Assembly: GCF_000613945.1 (NCBI RefSeq)
Contig: NZ_BAJY01000011.1
Location: 1-64,000 of the forward strand
Length of the DNA stretch: 64,000 bases
Origin: Prevotella falsenii DSM 22864 = JCM 15124
GTDB taxonomy: Bacteria; Bacteroidota; Bacteroidia; Bacteroidales; Bacteroidaceae
Direction of reading: 5' to 3'
In this document: in pieces, positions 1 to 10,351 of the stretch
How positions within the stretch are numbered: the stretch's first letter is position 1
Layout of the letters: the number at the start of each line of letters is the position of its first letter
Position numbers and translations under genes: made by a program
Notes under the pieces: model-generated
Databases searched by the model: none
The model's input: only the letters and a program-made list of their open reading frames with translations
What the model was told of the DNA's origin: nothing

Positions 1-113
1 CTACCCTTGATATATTCGTCATTCTTGAACATACTGATGGCTGCCCACAGCATAAAGAAGGGAATTACGCTGATAGCAATACTAATGCAACCATTGGATA
101 ATTTCTCTTTCAT
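1..113 (-). CDS. Partial membrane-associated protein, N-terminal fragment
   Basis: Only the first 37 codons are inside the window; the gene continues past position 1. The minus-strand ATG at 113 is followed by a short charged start and then a hydrophobic stretch (about residues 9-28, containing VIPFFMLWAAISMF), which looks like a signal anchor or membrane segment. An AGGA-like purine run lies upstream of the ATG. The family cannot be identified from so little sequence. The gene is on the same strand as the OmpA-like gene, but a terminator at 273-305 separates them. Confidence 0.45.
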   Translation of the reverse strand, partial: MKEKLSNGCISIAISVIPFFMLWAAISMFKNDEYIKG

Positions 114-272
114 ATTCTTCAATTGGTTATGTTTTTTCCTTTTATCTCCTTACCGGTTTCATTTCTTTGATGATACATGGATAGGAATAAAGTTCTATGC
201 TTTTTCAAGATAACCCCCGCTCGGTTAAAAGAAAGAAAAAACAATGAAGGTGTTTTTATTTGTCTTAAACGA

Positions 273-305
273 AAAGAAGTCGTGCCAAATAGACACGACT
301 TCTTT
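273..305 (-). terminator. Terminator of the OmpA-family gene
   Basis: A perfect 12-bp inverted repeat (273-284 with 294-305) encloses a 9-nt loop. On the minus strand it is followed by TTTCGTTT. It lies 27 bp beyond the stop codon of the OmpA-like gene. Confidence 0.75.
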
Positions 306-331
306 GTATTTCAAGTATTATGAACTCTTTA

Positions 332-1491
332 TTAGTCTGTAACCTGAACAGTTGCACGACGGTTGAAAGAGATTGGTGTCAATGTTTCTACACCACCCTT
401 ACCAACTTGGGTAATCTTGTTAGATTGAACACCCATCTTAATAAGTTCGCCTGCCAAAGTCTTAGCACGTTCCTCAGACAACCATTGGTTGCGCTTTGGA
501 GTACCTGTTGCACTATCGGCATAACCTGTAACGAGGAGGTTGTTGTTGTTATCAACAGCGTATTTAGCAAGAGCACGTACGTTTACGAGATCCTTCTGAG
601 AAGCGATGTTTGTCTTGTCTATATTGAAGAATACTGAGATAGGAGTAGAAATCAATTCCTTAACAGATTCGCTTATCGTCTCAACCGGCTTCTGGTTTGC
701 AAGTGCTTCGCGGAGACGAGCATTTTCTGCTTCTGCATCGCGGAGACGTGAGTTCAAAGCATCGAGAGCTGCTTGATGTTGTGCGTTGATAGCATCGAGG
801 TCCGGAGTCTTTTCCCAACCTGTTTTGCCAAGGTTGAACTGAAGACCTAACTCAACATAGAGGTTGTTATCGTGTGAATCCCAACCACGGTTGCCGTAGT
901 ACTGGTCGTATCCATCAAGGTCGCCTTCATAGCGATTCCAACCAGCTTCAACATAGATGCGTGCAAGTTTGCTTAAACGAGCAGAAGCCTGAACGCCTGC
1001 ACTAAGACCTGTAGCATAGTAGTCGTGGCTCATAGAACGACCAACGCCCGCACCTACAAATGGGATAATGTCCAAAAAGCGGTTTTCGCTGTAGCCTAAG
1101 AACATATTGGTAAGGTTGAACATTGCCTGACCTTGTGCAATCCAATACTTGTTACCATTGTCAATATTTGAAGTTGGTGAATCGTTATCGCCCACGCGCT
1201 TACCCCAAATACCTTGTGCTTTGACACGAAGACCGAGTCCCGGAGTGAACCATTTACCAATAGCGAGTGCTACACCCGGGTTGCTACGGAAATCCTCAAA
1301 TGGATTTACCTTCAAGTTTGCACCATGTTCCTGCCCAGAGTACCATGCATTCCAATCTGCACCTACTTGAACAAACCAATTGCTCCAAAAAGAATTAGTT
1401 GCAACACTATACTTTTGGTAGGCACTTCGTCTTGAGCAAAGCCAGCCATTGAAACACCGGCAAATGCTAATACCATTAAAAATTTTTTCAT
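332..1491 (-). pseudogene. OmpA-family outer membrane protein, frameshifted as sequenced
   Basis: This encodes an outer-membrane beta-barrel with a C-terminal OmpA-like peptidoglycan-binding domain. The ATG at 1491 starts a clear signal peptide (MKKFLMVLAFAGVSMAGFAQ), but that frame stops after about 42 codons. The mature protein (WSNWFVQVGADWNAWYSG, a barrel, then a short coiled stretch AQHQAALDALNSRLRDAE) is in another frame. Its OmpA domain carries TGYADSATG and NQWLSEERAKTL, the usual peptidoglycan-binding signature. Adding one base in the A4 run at 1413-1416 joins the frames into 386 codons. A sequencing error or a recent mutation are both possible. The gene stands alone, with its own promoter and terminator. 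Confidence 0.85.
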
Positions 1492-1567
1492 AACTTTTAT
1501 TTTATTATACAATCAAATTATCTTTTATCTTGTAATTAGTAAGTTACTAACATATCAAATTATGTGG

Positions 1568-1575
1568 CAAAAGTA
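1568..1575 (-). promoter_or_regulatory. -7 promoter element of the OmpA-like gene
   Basis: TACTTTTG on the minus strand matches the Bacteroidetes -7 consensus TAnnTTTG and lies about 76 bp upstream of the ATG. No good -33 TTTG is present at the usual distance. Confidence 0.45.
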
Positions 1576-1661
1576 CGCATTATTTTTTATATAAGCATCA
1601 TTTCCTGTTTAAAAAAGCACTTTTTTAGGAAATATTTTTAAGAAAAAGGTAATTTTTCTCT

Positions 1662-3509
1662 TTATTCCAGCATTTTTTCAATGTCGAGTTGCTTTAATAT
1701 TGTCAATGTCGTCTTGCCGGTTGGGGTATAGTTTACATTATTGCAAGCAAACAGCTCGTTCACTAAATTCTCCATTTCCTCGTTTCCTAAGACCTGTCCA
1801 TATGGAATGGCTGCATTTCGTGCAAGGCTTAAAGCCAGAGCTTTGTCTATTTCTTCACTCGCAGAACTGCCACCTTCAAGTGTTGATGCTACCATATCGC
1901 CAACAAGGGCTGATATGTTTAAGCCTTCAATACCGGCAGGTACGCCATTCACGGCATAGCTTCCACCGCCCATATTGCTAAGTTCAAACCCCATTGTCTG
2001 CATTTCTGAAAGTATCTTTTGCAATATTGCTTCGTTACTTACAGGCAGGTTTACCATTTCAGGAAAAAGCATTTTCTGCGTGTGAGCAGTATGTTTTTTC
2101 AGCTGCTCCAGATATTGTTCGTATAATATACGTACGTGCGCGCGATGTTGGTCGATTATCATAAGTCCCGACTTAACAGCAGTCATGATGTAACAACCCT
2201 TGTATTGATAATGAGCGGGCGAACGTTCTTCGGCAAGACTCGCTTTACCTGTTTCGTTGGAAGTGAAGATTGGTTGCTCGTCAGGTTGCATCGGAACCGA
2301 TGAAACATTTTCTGTATCTGTTGAGAAGTCTTTGTTTAACTCCTTGTATAGTTCTTCCCATTTTGTTTGCGATGCAGCAGAAGAATTGCTGTTCTTGGTT
2401 TCTTTAAATGGGTTGTAACTTGGATTGAAGTTTACCGTAGGTGCACTTACGTTTGCCGAAGGGTTGAAAACAGGAATATCAGGCTTGCCTTCTGTGTCGA
2501 AGTCAATAGCCGGAATATCGTTGAACTTGCCTAATGCCTCTTTTACAGCCGCCATAAGAATTTGCCAAATAGCTTGTTCGTTTTCGAACTTTATCTCTGT
2601 TTTGGTGGGGTGGATATTTACATCAATGTTTTCCGGGGGCACTTCAAAATACAGGAAGTAAGGCACTTGTTCGCCAAAAGGCACCAAACGTTCGAAAGCA
2701 TTGGCTATTGCCTTATTGAAGTAAGGGTGTTTCATATAGCGGTCGTTCACAAAGAAATATTGCAATGCGCCTTTTTTCTTTGCCGATTCAGGCTTGCCAA
2801 CAAAACCATAAATGCGGCAAAGCGTAGTTTCTACTTCTACTGGAAGTAGGTTTTGATTGAGTCGCTTGCCAAAAACCTCAACAATCCGCTGGCGTAAGCT
2901 ACAAGCTTTCAGCGAAAATATTTCAACTCCATTGGAGTGTAGCGTAAAAGTAATGTTGGGATAAACCAACACGATTCGTTCGAAAGCAGATAGGATATTG
3001 TTCAGTTCCGTTGTGTTCGATTTCAGGAACTTGCGCCGTGCAGGCACATTAAAGAAGAGATTTTCTACTTTGAAGTTGCTACCTATGGGACAAACGCAAG
3101 GTTCTTGACCTATGAACTTGCTGCCGGAAATAGAAAGCGACGTACCTATATCGTCTTTTTCTTGGCGGGTTTTCAGTTCTATTTGCGCTACTGCAGCAAT
3201 GGAGGCTAAGGCTTCGCCACGAAATCCCATTGTAGTTAAAGCAAAAAGGTCGTCTGCTTTCCGTATTTTAGATGTGGCGTGGCGTTCGAAAGAAAGGCGT
3301 GCATCGGTTTCCGACATACCTTTTCCATCGTCAATAACTTGTATTGATGTACGCCCGGCATCTACTATGAGAACGTTTATCGTCTTTGCACCGGCATCAA
3401 CAGCGTTCTCTACCAACTCTTTTACTACGGAGGCAGGGCGTTGTATCACCTCTCCTGCAGCAATTTGGTTTGCCACACTGTCTGGTAAAAGTTGTATTAT
3501 ATCGCTCAT
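1662..3509 (-). CDS. mutL: DNA mismatch repair protein MutL
   Basis: MutL couples MutS mismatch recognition to strand removal. The 615-residue length is normal. The N-terminal GHKL ATPase motifs are intact: [11 protein letters not shown] (residues 31-41, general base E34), DDGKGM, RHATSKI and GFRGEAL. A low-complexity linker at about 340-430 precedes the C-terminal dimerisation domain. At the place where nicking-type MutL proteins carry DQHA(X)2E(X)4E, this protein reads [12 protein letters not shown], so the first Glu is Val and the Ala is Arg. The start is 11 nt downstream of the preceding small gene, so it is probably the last gene of the guaB-to-mutL operon. Confidence 0.96.
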   Translation of the reverse strand: MSDIIQLLPDSVANQIAAGEVIQRPASVVKELVENAVDAGAKTINVLIVDAGRTSIQVIDDGKGMSETDARLSFERHATSKIRKADDLFALTTMGFRGEALASIAAVAQIELKTRQEKDDIGTSLSISGSKFIGQEPCVCPIGSNFKVENLFFNVPARRKFLKSNTTELNNILSAFERIVLVYPNITFTLHSNGVEIFSLKACSLRQRIVEVFGKRLNQNLLPVEVETTLCRIYGFVGKPESAKKKGALQYFFVNDRYMKHPYFNKAIANAFERLVPFGEQVPYFLYFEVPPENIDVNIHPTKTEIKFENEQAIWQILMAAVKEALGKFNDIPAIDFDTEGKPDIPVFNPSANVSAPTVNFNPSYNPFKETKNSNSSAASQTKWEELYKELNKDFSTDTENVSSVPMQPDEQPIFTSNETGKASLAEERSPAHYQYKGCYIMTAVKSGLMIIDQHRAHVRILYEQYLEQLKKHTAHTQKMLFPEMVNLPVSNEAILQKILSEMQTMGFELSNMGGGSYAVNGVPAGIEGLNISALVGDMVASTLEGGSSASEEIDKALALSLARNAAIPYGQVLGNEEMENLVNELFACNNVNYTPTGKTTLTILKQLDIEKMLE

Positions 3510-3520
3510 TTTTCTCTCTT

Positions 3521-3793
3521 TTACATAAAATAAACTATCAATAGAACTGCCAAAATAGTTAAAACGGTTGCAATTCCGACAATCATCATGAAGCGGTTAT
3601 TTGCCTTTTGGCGAGTATTTCGCTCGCTGTGGAAATTGAAACTAACTTTTTTATCGTTTGTTTCCATTGCCTTTCCGCCTTCAATCTCTAACTTTACCCG
3701 ATTTTTTAGTTTGCTCAGACGTTCTTTTCGTTCATCAACGTAAATGTATTCGTGATGAAATCGTCGTGGTTTTGGTAAATTAAAGAATATCAT
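3521..3793 (-). CDS. Small conserved single-pass membrane protein
   Basis: A 90-residue protein beginning [24 protein letters not shown]. It has a basic, charged middle and one C-terminal membrane span (about residues 68-90). The longer reading frame from 3847 would overlap the OstA-like gene. The internal ATG at 3793 gives the short start I recall for Bacteroidetes proteins at this position, so I prefer it. It lies 19 bp after the OstA-like gene and 11 bp before mutL. Its function is unknown. Its place between an LPS-transport-type gene and mutL is the only clue. Confidence 0.75.
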   Translation of the reverse strand: MIFFNLPKPRRFHHEYIYVDERKERLSKLKNRVKLEIEGGKAMETNDKKVSFNFHSERNTRQKANNRFMMIVGIATVLTILAVLLIVYFM

Positions 3794-3812
3794 AAAAGCG
3801 AAAAATTTACTG

Positions 3813-5753
3813 TTAGTTGGCAATTTGTTGGCGTGGTGGTGCAGCAACTTCGCTTGGGCGAATATCGGTATCGTCTTTGCGTGCCACCTTTCTGAATATG
3901 TCGTACTTGTCTTTTGGTCTTACTGCTTCGTACCAATGAAAGTTCGGAAGCAGTGTTTTATCGGGCGGAATTTGCGTCATAGGGTATAAAGTAGACGTGA
4001 ACTTGTTCGTCCAAATCTTCTCTAACTGTCGTTGGGGCGACATATAGATGCGCATCGTATCGGTTTCTAAATAGTTTAAACCTATAAGCGAACTGTCTCT
4101 TTCTTCTATTGGATAATACACTGTTACCACATTGCTGATAGCTTGTGCTGTTCTTATTTTGCCATCAATAAACTGTGCATGCATTGTTTTCGATGCTATT
4201 TGATTGTAATGTTCCTTGTCGTTAAGCTCTTCTATTGATAGCGCATTGCCTAAAATATGTGCCTCGCGAATAGTGGAATCGTTCATAAACACTTTAATAG
4301 AGTCGCCCAGCAGTTGTCTGTTATCACTCCAAACAATAGGTTCTTGGTACATTACCAAGCAGGAATCTTTCGTGTTGGCAATGAAAAAGCCACATACGGC
4401 TTGTATGTCGGTACGATAAGCACGTACATTATCTACACCAAAAATCTTGCGGTACCCCTGTGGCGTATCAATATTGAAGGCTTTCATGCTAATGGTATCT
4501 GCATGAATAAACAATGTATCGTTACTTTCCGAGAAGTCTTTGGCAACAGGACCGGGATTGCCACCGTATGCAATGGCTGCCGTATCGGTGTAATGAACAT
4601 AGTCGCCTTTGAATGCGTGCTTGCTTTTATAATCTATATAGTCTACATTGCCTTTGCCTTCGCCAACGTGCGTCTTACTATTATATAATAGGTGGTCGCC
4701 CGTTATGGTGCGTTTCTTCAGGTTGTCCACAATCTTTACGTTGCCATGTCCCTCGCTGTGTCCGGTATTTGCATTGTAAATAACGTCTTCCCCGGTTATG
4801 GTACGTTGCTCCTTGTGGTCGATAATCTTAACTTTGCCATGGCCTTCGGTATGTCCGGTTTTGCTATTGTAAGTAACATTATCACCCACCATGGTACGTT
4901 TGTTTACCTTATCGTTTATCTTTACGTTGCCATGTCCCTCTGCATCGCCCGTAGTACTGTTGTAGATTATATTGTTTCCTTCAATATCGCGCTGTGGTGA
5001 TTTAATCGTAGAATAGCCATTCAGCTGCATATAGTCGGTTTTGCTGTTGTATGTTCCATCGTTCGTATGTACAACCTCACCTCGTTTTGTGCGGATAATC
5101 GATTTTCCCAATACGTTCATTAAGCCCGTATCGGTATTTCCGCGTGCCGTAGGCGTGTTGATGTCGTACTTTGGTGTGTGTATTACAACATTACCATCGA
5201 AGTTTGCATCGTGTGTTTCGGTGTTGTAATCGCCTTGGTCAGCCACTACCACGCTGTTGCCATAGGTCAATGTGCCACGTCCACCGAAGTAATTGGCTAC
5301 ATTTGAAATCATATTGTAGTCCAGACTATCGCATTTCAACGATTTGAATGGTTGGCGTACAACAACCTTTTCGCGTGCTTTTAAGGTTTGCAAGTAGCCA
5401 TCGTAATAAGCTCGTTGGCAGGTGATACGTGTACCATCTTTGCGTTTTAAATCTACGTGCCCAAATGCTTGAAACGTACTTTGCTGTTCGTTAAGATAGG
5501 CACTGTCGCACAATAAAGTCATGTCTTTATATCGAAACTTAACATTACCTTTTGCAATTTGCACGTTAGGCAGCTCCATTTGGTTGTAGCGCAAGATGTC
5601 TGCGTAGTCAATATACACTTTGGCTCCCTGCTTCTGCTTATCTTTTTGTGCAGAAACAGAGAGCGACACGCTTAGTCCAAACAGGCATAGAATCAAGTAA
5701 TTGAAGATTCTATGCCCGTATAAGTTCGTTATTCCTTTGTTATTTCGATTCAT
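3813..5753 (-). CDS. OstA-like (LptA/LptD-type) periplasmic or outer-membrane protein
   Basis: A 646-residue protein with a signal peptide or anchor (about residues 15-36, ending VSAQ) and an N-terminal OstA/LptA-type beta-jellyroll (YADILRYNQMELPNVQIAKGNVKFRYKDMTLLCDSAYLNE). This fold binds and bridges lipopolysaccharide in the Lpt pathway. The middle of the protein contains at least four repeats of about 30 residues, each with a core like VIYNANTGHSEGHGNVKI and a following K-R-T-(I/M)-x-G motif; more divergent units flank them. The C-terminus has no clear LptD barrel. The start codon overlaps the SurA-like stop codon (ATGA), which indicates translational coupling. A role in LPS transport is inferred from the fold. 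Confidence 0.85.
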   Translation of the reverse strand: MNRNNKGITNLYGHRIFNYLILCLFGLSVSLSVSAQKDKQKQGAKVYIDYADILRYNQMELPNVQIAKGNVKFRYKDMTLLCDSAYLNEQQSTFQAFGHVDLKRKDGTRITCQRAYYDGYLQTLKAREKVVVRQPFKSLKCDSLDYNMISNVANYFGGRGTLTYGNSVVVADQGDYNTETHDANFDGNVVIHTPKYDINTPTARGNTDTGLMNVLGKSIIRTKRGEVVHTNDGTYNSKTDYMQLNGYSTIKSPQRDIEGNNIIYNSTTGDAEGHGNVKINDKVNKRTMVGDNVTYNSKTGHTEGHGKVKIIDHKEQRTITGEDVIYNANTGHSEGHGNVKIVDNLKKRTITGDHLLYNSKTHVGEGKGNVDYIDYKSKHAFKGDYVHYTDTAAIAYGGNPGPVAKDFSESNDTLFIHADTISMKAFNIDTPQGYRKIFGVDNVRAYRTDIQAVCGFFIANTKDSCLVMYQEPIVWSDNRQLLGDSIKVFMNDSTIREAHILGNALSIEELNDKEHYNQIASKTMHAQFIDGKIRTAQAISNVVTVYYPIEERDSSLIGLNYLETDTMRIYMSPQRQLEKIWTNKFTSTLYPMTQIPPDKTLLPNFHWYEAVRPKDKYDIFRKVARKDDTDIRPSEVAAPPRQQIAN

Positions 5754-7183
5754 CTAATCCAACCTTCATATTCGAAATCACAGTCTCGATACTCCGGTGC
5801 CATCTTAACATAAGTTTCTTTTACCTTCTTTTCAATCCATTTGTGGATAATGTCCTGACGCTTTTTTGCAATCACAATATCCTTCATAGGTTGTAAATCT
5901 TCAGTAATTGTGGCACGGTGTTCGTCTATTCTGCTCTTCAATTTAATGATAGCACAAACTTCTTTACCTCTTGCATCTATCATTTTAAAAGGTGCTGATA
6001 TGTCGCCAACCTTCATTGTTTCAACAACACGTGCTATTTCGGAAGGCAAATCTTTCATTGCAAAGTGAGAAGTACGTGCCATTCCCGTAGCATTTATCAT
6101 AAGTCCGTGATTGTTTCTCGTATCTTTGTCATCTGAAATGAAAGCAGTAGCTTCATCGAAAGTGAACTTTCCTGCTTTAATATCATTGCAAATGGAATCC
6201 AAACGATTGGTTGCAGCCTCTAATGCTGCATCCGATACTCTTGGTTTCAACAAGATGTGACGGCAATTTATCTTATCGCCACGGCGGTCTATCAATTGTA
6301 TGATATGGTAACCGAAGTCGCTTTCCACCACCTTTGAAATCTTTTTGGGGTCGGTTAAATTAAATGCTGCAGCTGCAAACGTTGGGTCGAGCATACCACG
6401 CCCCATATATCCCAACTCGCCACCTCTACGTGCAGAGCCCGGGTCTTCAGAATAAAGGCGTGCCAATGTTTCAAAAGAAGTTTCTCCATTCATTACTCGT
6501 TCTGTATAATTGCGGAGCTGGTCTTTTATTCTACTCACTTCTTCTGCCTCTATCTTTGGCGTTTGCGTCAGAATTTGCACCTCAACATTGGTCGGAATCA
6601 TCGGAATGCTGTCTGCGGGGAGCTTCTTAAAGTATTCGCGCACTTCTGCCGGCGATACTTTCACCTCACCTACAAGTTTCTCTTGCATCTTCTGTACCAA
6701 CTGACGGTTCTTGAAATCGTCGTGCAAATCTTGTCGTATCTGTGTAATACTCTTGTGTTGATACTCTTCCAGCTTCTCCTTTGAACCTATCTGGGGAATT
6801 GCAATCCAAGCGTTGATTTGCTGTTCTACGCCTTGTGCTATTTCTGCTTCGGTTACAACAATACTGTCTAATGCCGCCTGATGCAAGAAAAGCTTTTGTA
6901 CAGCAATCTGCTCGAGAAGTTCACAATTGGGATTTTTCTTCCATTTTACGCCTTCAGCTTCGCTTTGCAACCGCATAATTTCGACGTCAGACTTGAGAAT
7001 AGGCTCATCGCCCACTACCCATAGTACCTCATCGACAACGCTTTCAGGGTTGGCAACTTCGACATCTGTCGAGTCATTCTTTGGTACAAACTGAGCAGTA
7101 GACAGTAATCCTGTTGGCAATCCCATCATTGTAATGGCAGTGCCGGCAAGAATAAATGCCACATAATATTTTCTTATATTCAT
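5750..7183 (-). CDS. SurA-like peptidyl-prolyl isomerase / periplasmic chaperone
   Basis: A 477-residue exported parvulin-type chaperone. It has an N-terminal signal or anchor (FILAGTAITMMGLP), a SurA_N-like segment (VDEVLWVVGDEPILKSDVE) and two rotamase-like domains. The first, about residues 190-300, contains YSEDPGSARRGGELGYMGRG and FGYHIIQLIDRRG. The second begins CRHILLKPRVSD and is more divergent. SurA proteins deliver unfolded barrel proteins, including LptD, to the BAM machinery. That fits the downstream OstA-like gene, which it overlaps by 4 bp. It follows another PPIase gene by 16 bp. Confidence 0.9.
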   Translation of the reverse strand: MNIRKYYVAFILAGTAITMMGLPTGLLSTAQFVPKNDSTDVEVANPESVVDEVLWVVGDEPILKSDVEIMRLQSEAEGVKWKKNPNCELLEQIAVQKLFLHQAALDSIVVTEAEIAQGVEQQINAWIAIPQIGSKEKLEEYQHKSITQIRQDLHDDFKNRQLVQKMQEKLVGEVKVSPAEVREYFKKLPADSIPMIPTNVEVQILTQTPKIEAEEVSRIKDQLRNYTERVMNGETSFETLARLYSEDPGSARRGGELGYMGRGMLDPTFAAAAFNLTDPKKISKVVESDFGYHIIQLIDRRGDKINCRHILLKPRVSDAALEAATNRLDSICNDIKAGKFTFDEATAFISDDKDTRNNHGLMINATGMARTSHFAMKDLPSEIARVVETMKVGDISAPFKMIDARGKEVCAIIKLKSRIDEHRATITEDLQPMKDIVIAKKRQDIIHKWIEKKVKETYVKMAPEYRDCDFEYEGWIR

Positions 7184-7199
7184 AAAATCCTTTTCAACA

Positions 7200-8627
7200 T
7201 TAATGCTTGTTTACGGTAGCCAATACTTCCCGATTGACTGTTACCGCATACTTCTTGCGCAAATCTTTTACCCATTCTTTTTCCAACACCTCTTGGTAGT
7301 CAGATACTACTTGGCTGCGCACATCGTCCAACTCTTCCGGAGCTTTGAGTTTCTTTCCATAAACAGCATCAATAGGATAGTCCTTTATAGGCTTTACTTC
7401 TGCTTTTTGTTTGAAGATCTCTCTGTCTATCAATGGATTGTCGCCTGCTTTAAACAGTCCTTTCTCTACACGAACGCGGATAGTGCTATCGTTATTGAAC
7501 TTAGTGCGCAATGTTTTTGCCCATTCTTTAAATGGTATTTTTGCGATACAGTCCTTTACAGCCTTTACATCGTCTTGCTTTTGCACATGGTAAGCAATAC
7601 CTTTGAAGCGCGGTTCTTTCCAAGCATAGTTCTTTTTGTTCTTCTTAAAGAACGATTGCAATCCCTCTTCGTCGGCTGCAGCCTTGTCCCAAATGGTGCG
7701 AGTACTCATCTCGATAAGAAGAAGTCCGTCGTGATATTCTCTTATAAGATGCTTTAAATTAGCATCTTTGGCTTCCATTTCCGCAAGTCTCTTTTCCACT
7801 AACTGCTGTGGGGTAACGCCATTGCCTGCCTCTACCGCCATATTCTTCAGCTTCTGGTCGATGATTTGCTCGCGCAAATTGCGTGCCTCAATGAAGTGAT
7901 AAATATCTGCTTTCAAAGAGTCGTATGGTTGGAACTCCTCTTTTTCGATATACTTAATAATATGATAGCCAAATGGAGAAAGCACAGGGTGGCTTATTTC
8001 GCCCGGCTTCATAGAGAACAAAGCATTCTCAAAGCTCTGTACGGTTTGTCCTTTCGTAATCAAAGACAACTCTCCGCCACGTGCTGCAGAGCCCGGGTCG
8101 TCTGAATATTTCTTTGCCAACTCGGCAAAGTTGCCACCTTTTTTCAACACATTATATATAGAGTCGGCTCTGTTGGCAATTGCCGTTTGTTCGCTGTCGG
8201 TAGCTTTTTGCTTGAGCGCAAGCAAGATATGCGCACAGCGAACCAAACCGCCATTACTTTCTATTCTGTCTCTTGCTTCCTTATAAATCTTCCGTGCCTC
8301 TGCCTCTACGTCAGCATCGGTAATCATTGTTGGGCGTACCTGCTGGTCGCGATAAGTCATAAACTCCTGTTTGAAAGAAGTAAGTGTATCGAGTTTCGCA
8401 TCTAATGCCGCTTGCACCTTCAATTTATAATTGATAAACAAGTCTACATATTCTTCTATCGACTTCTTGTCAATTACCCCTTCTGTATTATTTTTGTTGT
8501 AAGAATACTCAAATTCAGAACGGGTAACAGGCTGACCGTTCACTGTCATGATAATCGGGTCGTTTTGCTGTGCAAAAACCATTGTGCTGCTAAGCAGTGC
8601 GGCAGCGAAAAATGCTATTATTCTCAT
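7200..8627 (-). CDS. Parvulin-type peptidyl-prolyl cis-trans isomerase
   Basis: A 475-residue periplasmic protein with a signal peptide (MRIIAFFAAALLSSTMVFAQ). One well-preserved parvulin domain runs over about residues 130-235: RCAHILLALKQ, KYSDDPGSAARGGELSLITKG, FGYHIIKYIEKEE. The remainder is an alpha-helical, lysine-rich chaperone-like region. Two consecutive PPIases before an OstA-like gene suggest a locus for outer-membrane assembly. The gap to guaB is 111 bp and to the SurA-like gene 16 bp. Confidence 0.9.
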   Translation of the reverse strand: MRIIAFFAAALLSSTMVFAQQNDPIIMTVNGQPVTRSEFEYSYNKNNTEGVIDKKSIEEYVDLFINYKLKVQAALDAKLDTLTSFKQEFMTYRDQQVRPTMITDADVEAEARKIYKEARDRIESNGGLVRCAHILLALKQKATDSEQTAIANRADSIYNVLKKGGNFAELAKKYSDDPGSAARGGELSLITKGQTVQSFENALFSMKPGEISHPVLSPFGYHIIKYIEKEEFQPYDSLKADIYHFIEARNLREQIIDQKLKNMAVEAGNGVTPQQLVEKRLAEMEAKDANLKHLIREYHDGLLLIEMSTRTIWDKAAADEEGLQSFFKKNKKNYAWKEPRFKGIAYHVQKQDDVKAVKDCIAKIPFKEWAKTLRTKFNNDSTIRVRVEKGLFKAGDNPLIDREIFKQKAEVKPIKDYPIDAVYGKKLKAPEELDDVRSQVVSDYQEVLEKEWVKDLRKKYAVTVNREVLATVNKH

Positions 8628-8738
8628 TTCAAACGATATTCATTCTATGCCTCGTTTGTGTTGAGGCTTGTTTTTAACTTATTATTTATAGTGAAACAAT
8701 ATTCTTCTCCCGTTATAACGAGAGCGGAGTTTGTTTTA

Positions 8739-10222
<1,484 letters not shown>

Positions 10223-10250
10223 ATATGTATATTAGAAAATTTATTGCGTG

Positions 10251-10258
10251 CAAATTTA
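10251..10258 (-). promoter_or_regulatory. -7 promoter element of guaB operon
   Basis: TAAATTTG on the minus strand fits TAnnTTTG and lies 28 bp upstream of the guaB ATG. No clear -33 element is visible. Confidence 0.45.
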
Positions 10259-10351
10259 CTAATTATAATTCATACCCACTGCCATTTATATGGTTTTTCT
10301 ATCGTGCATTAAAAGTATTTAACGCATTGACTTACTTCGAGTCCTTAATGG

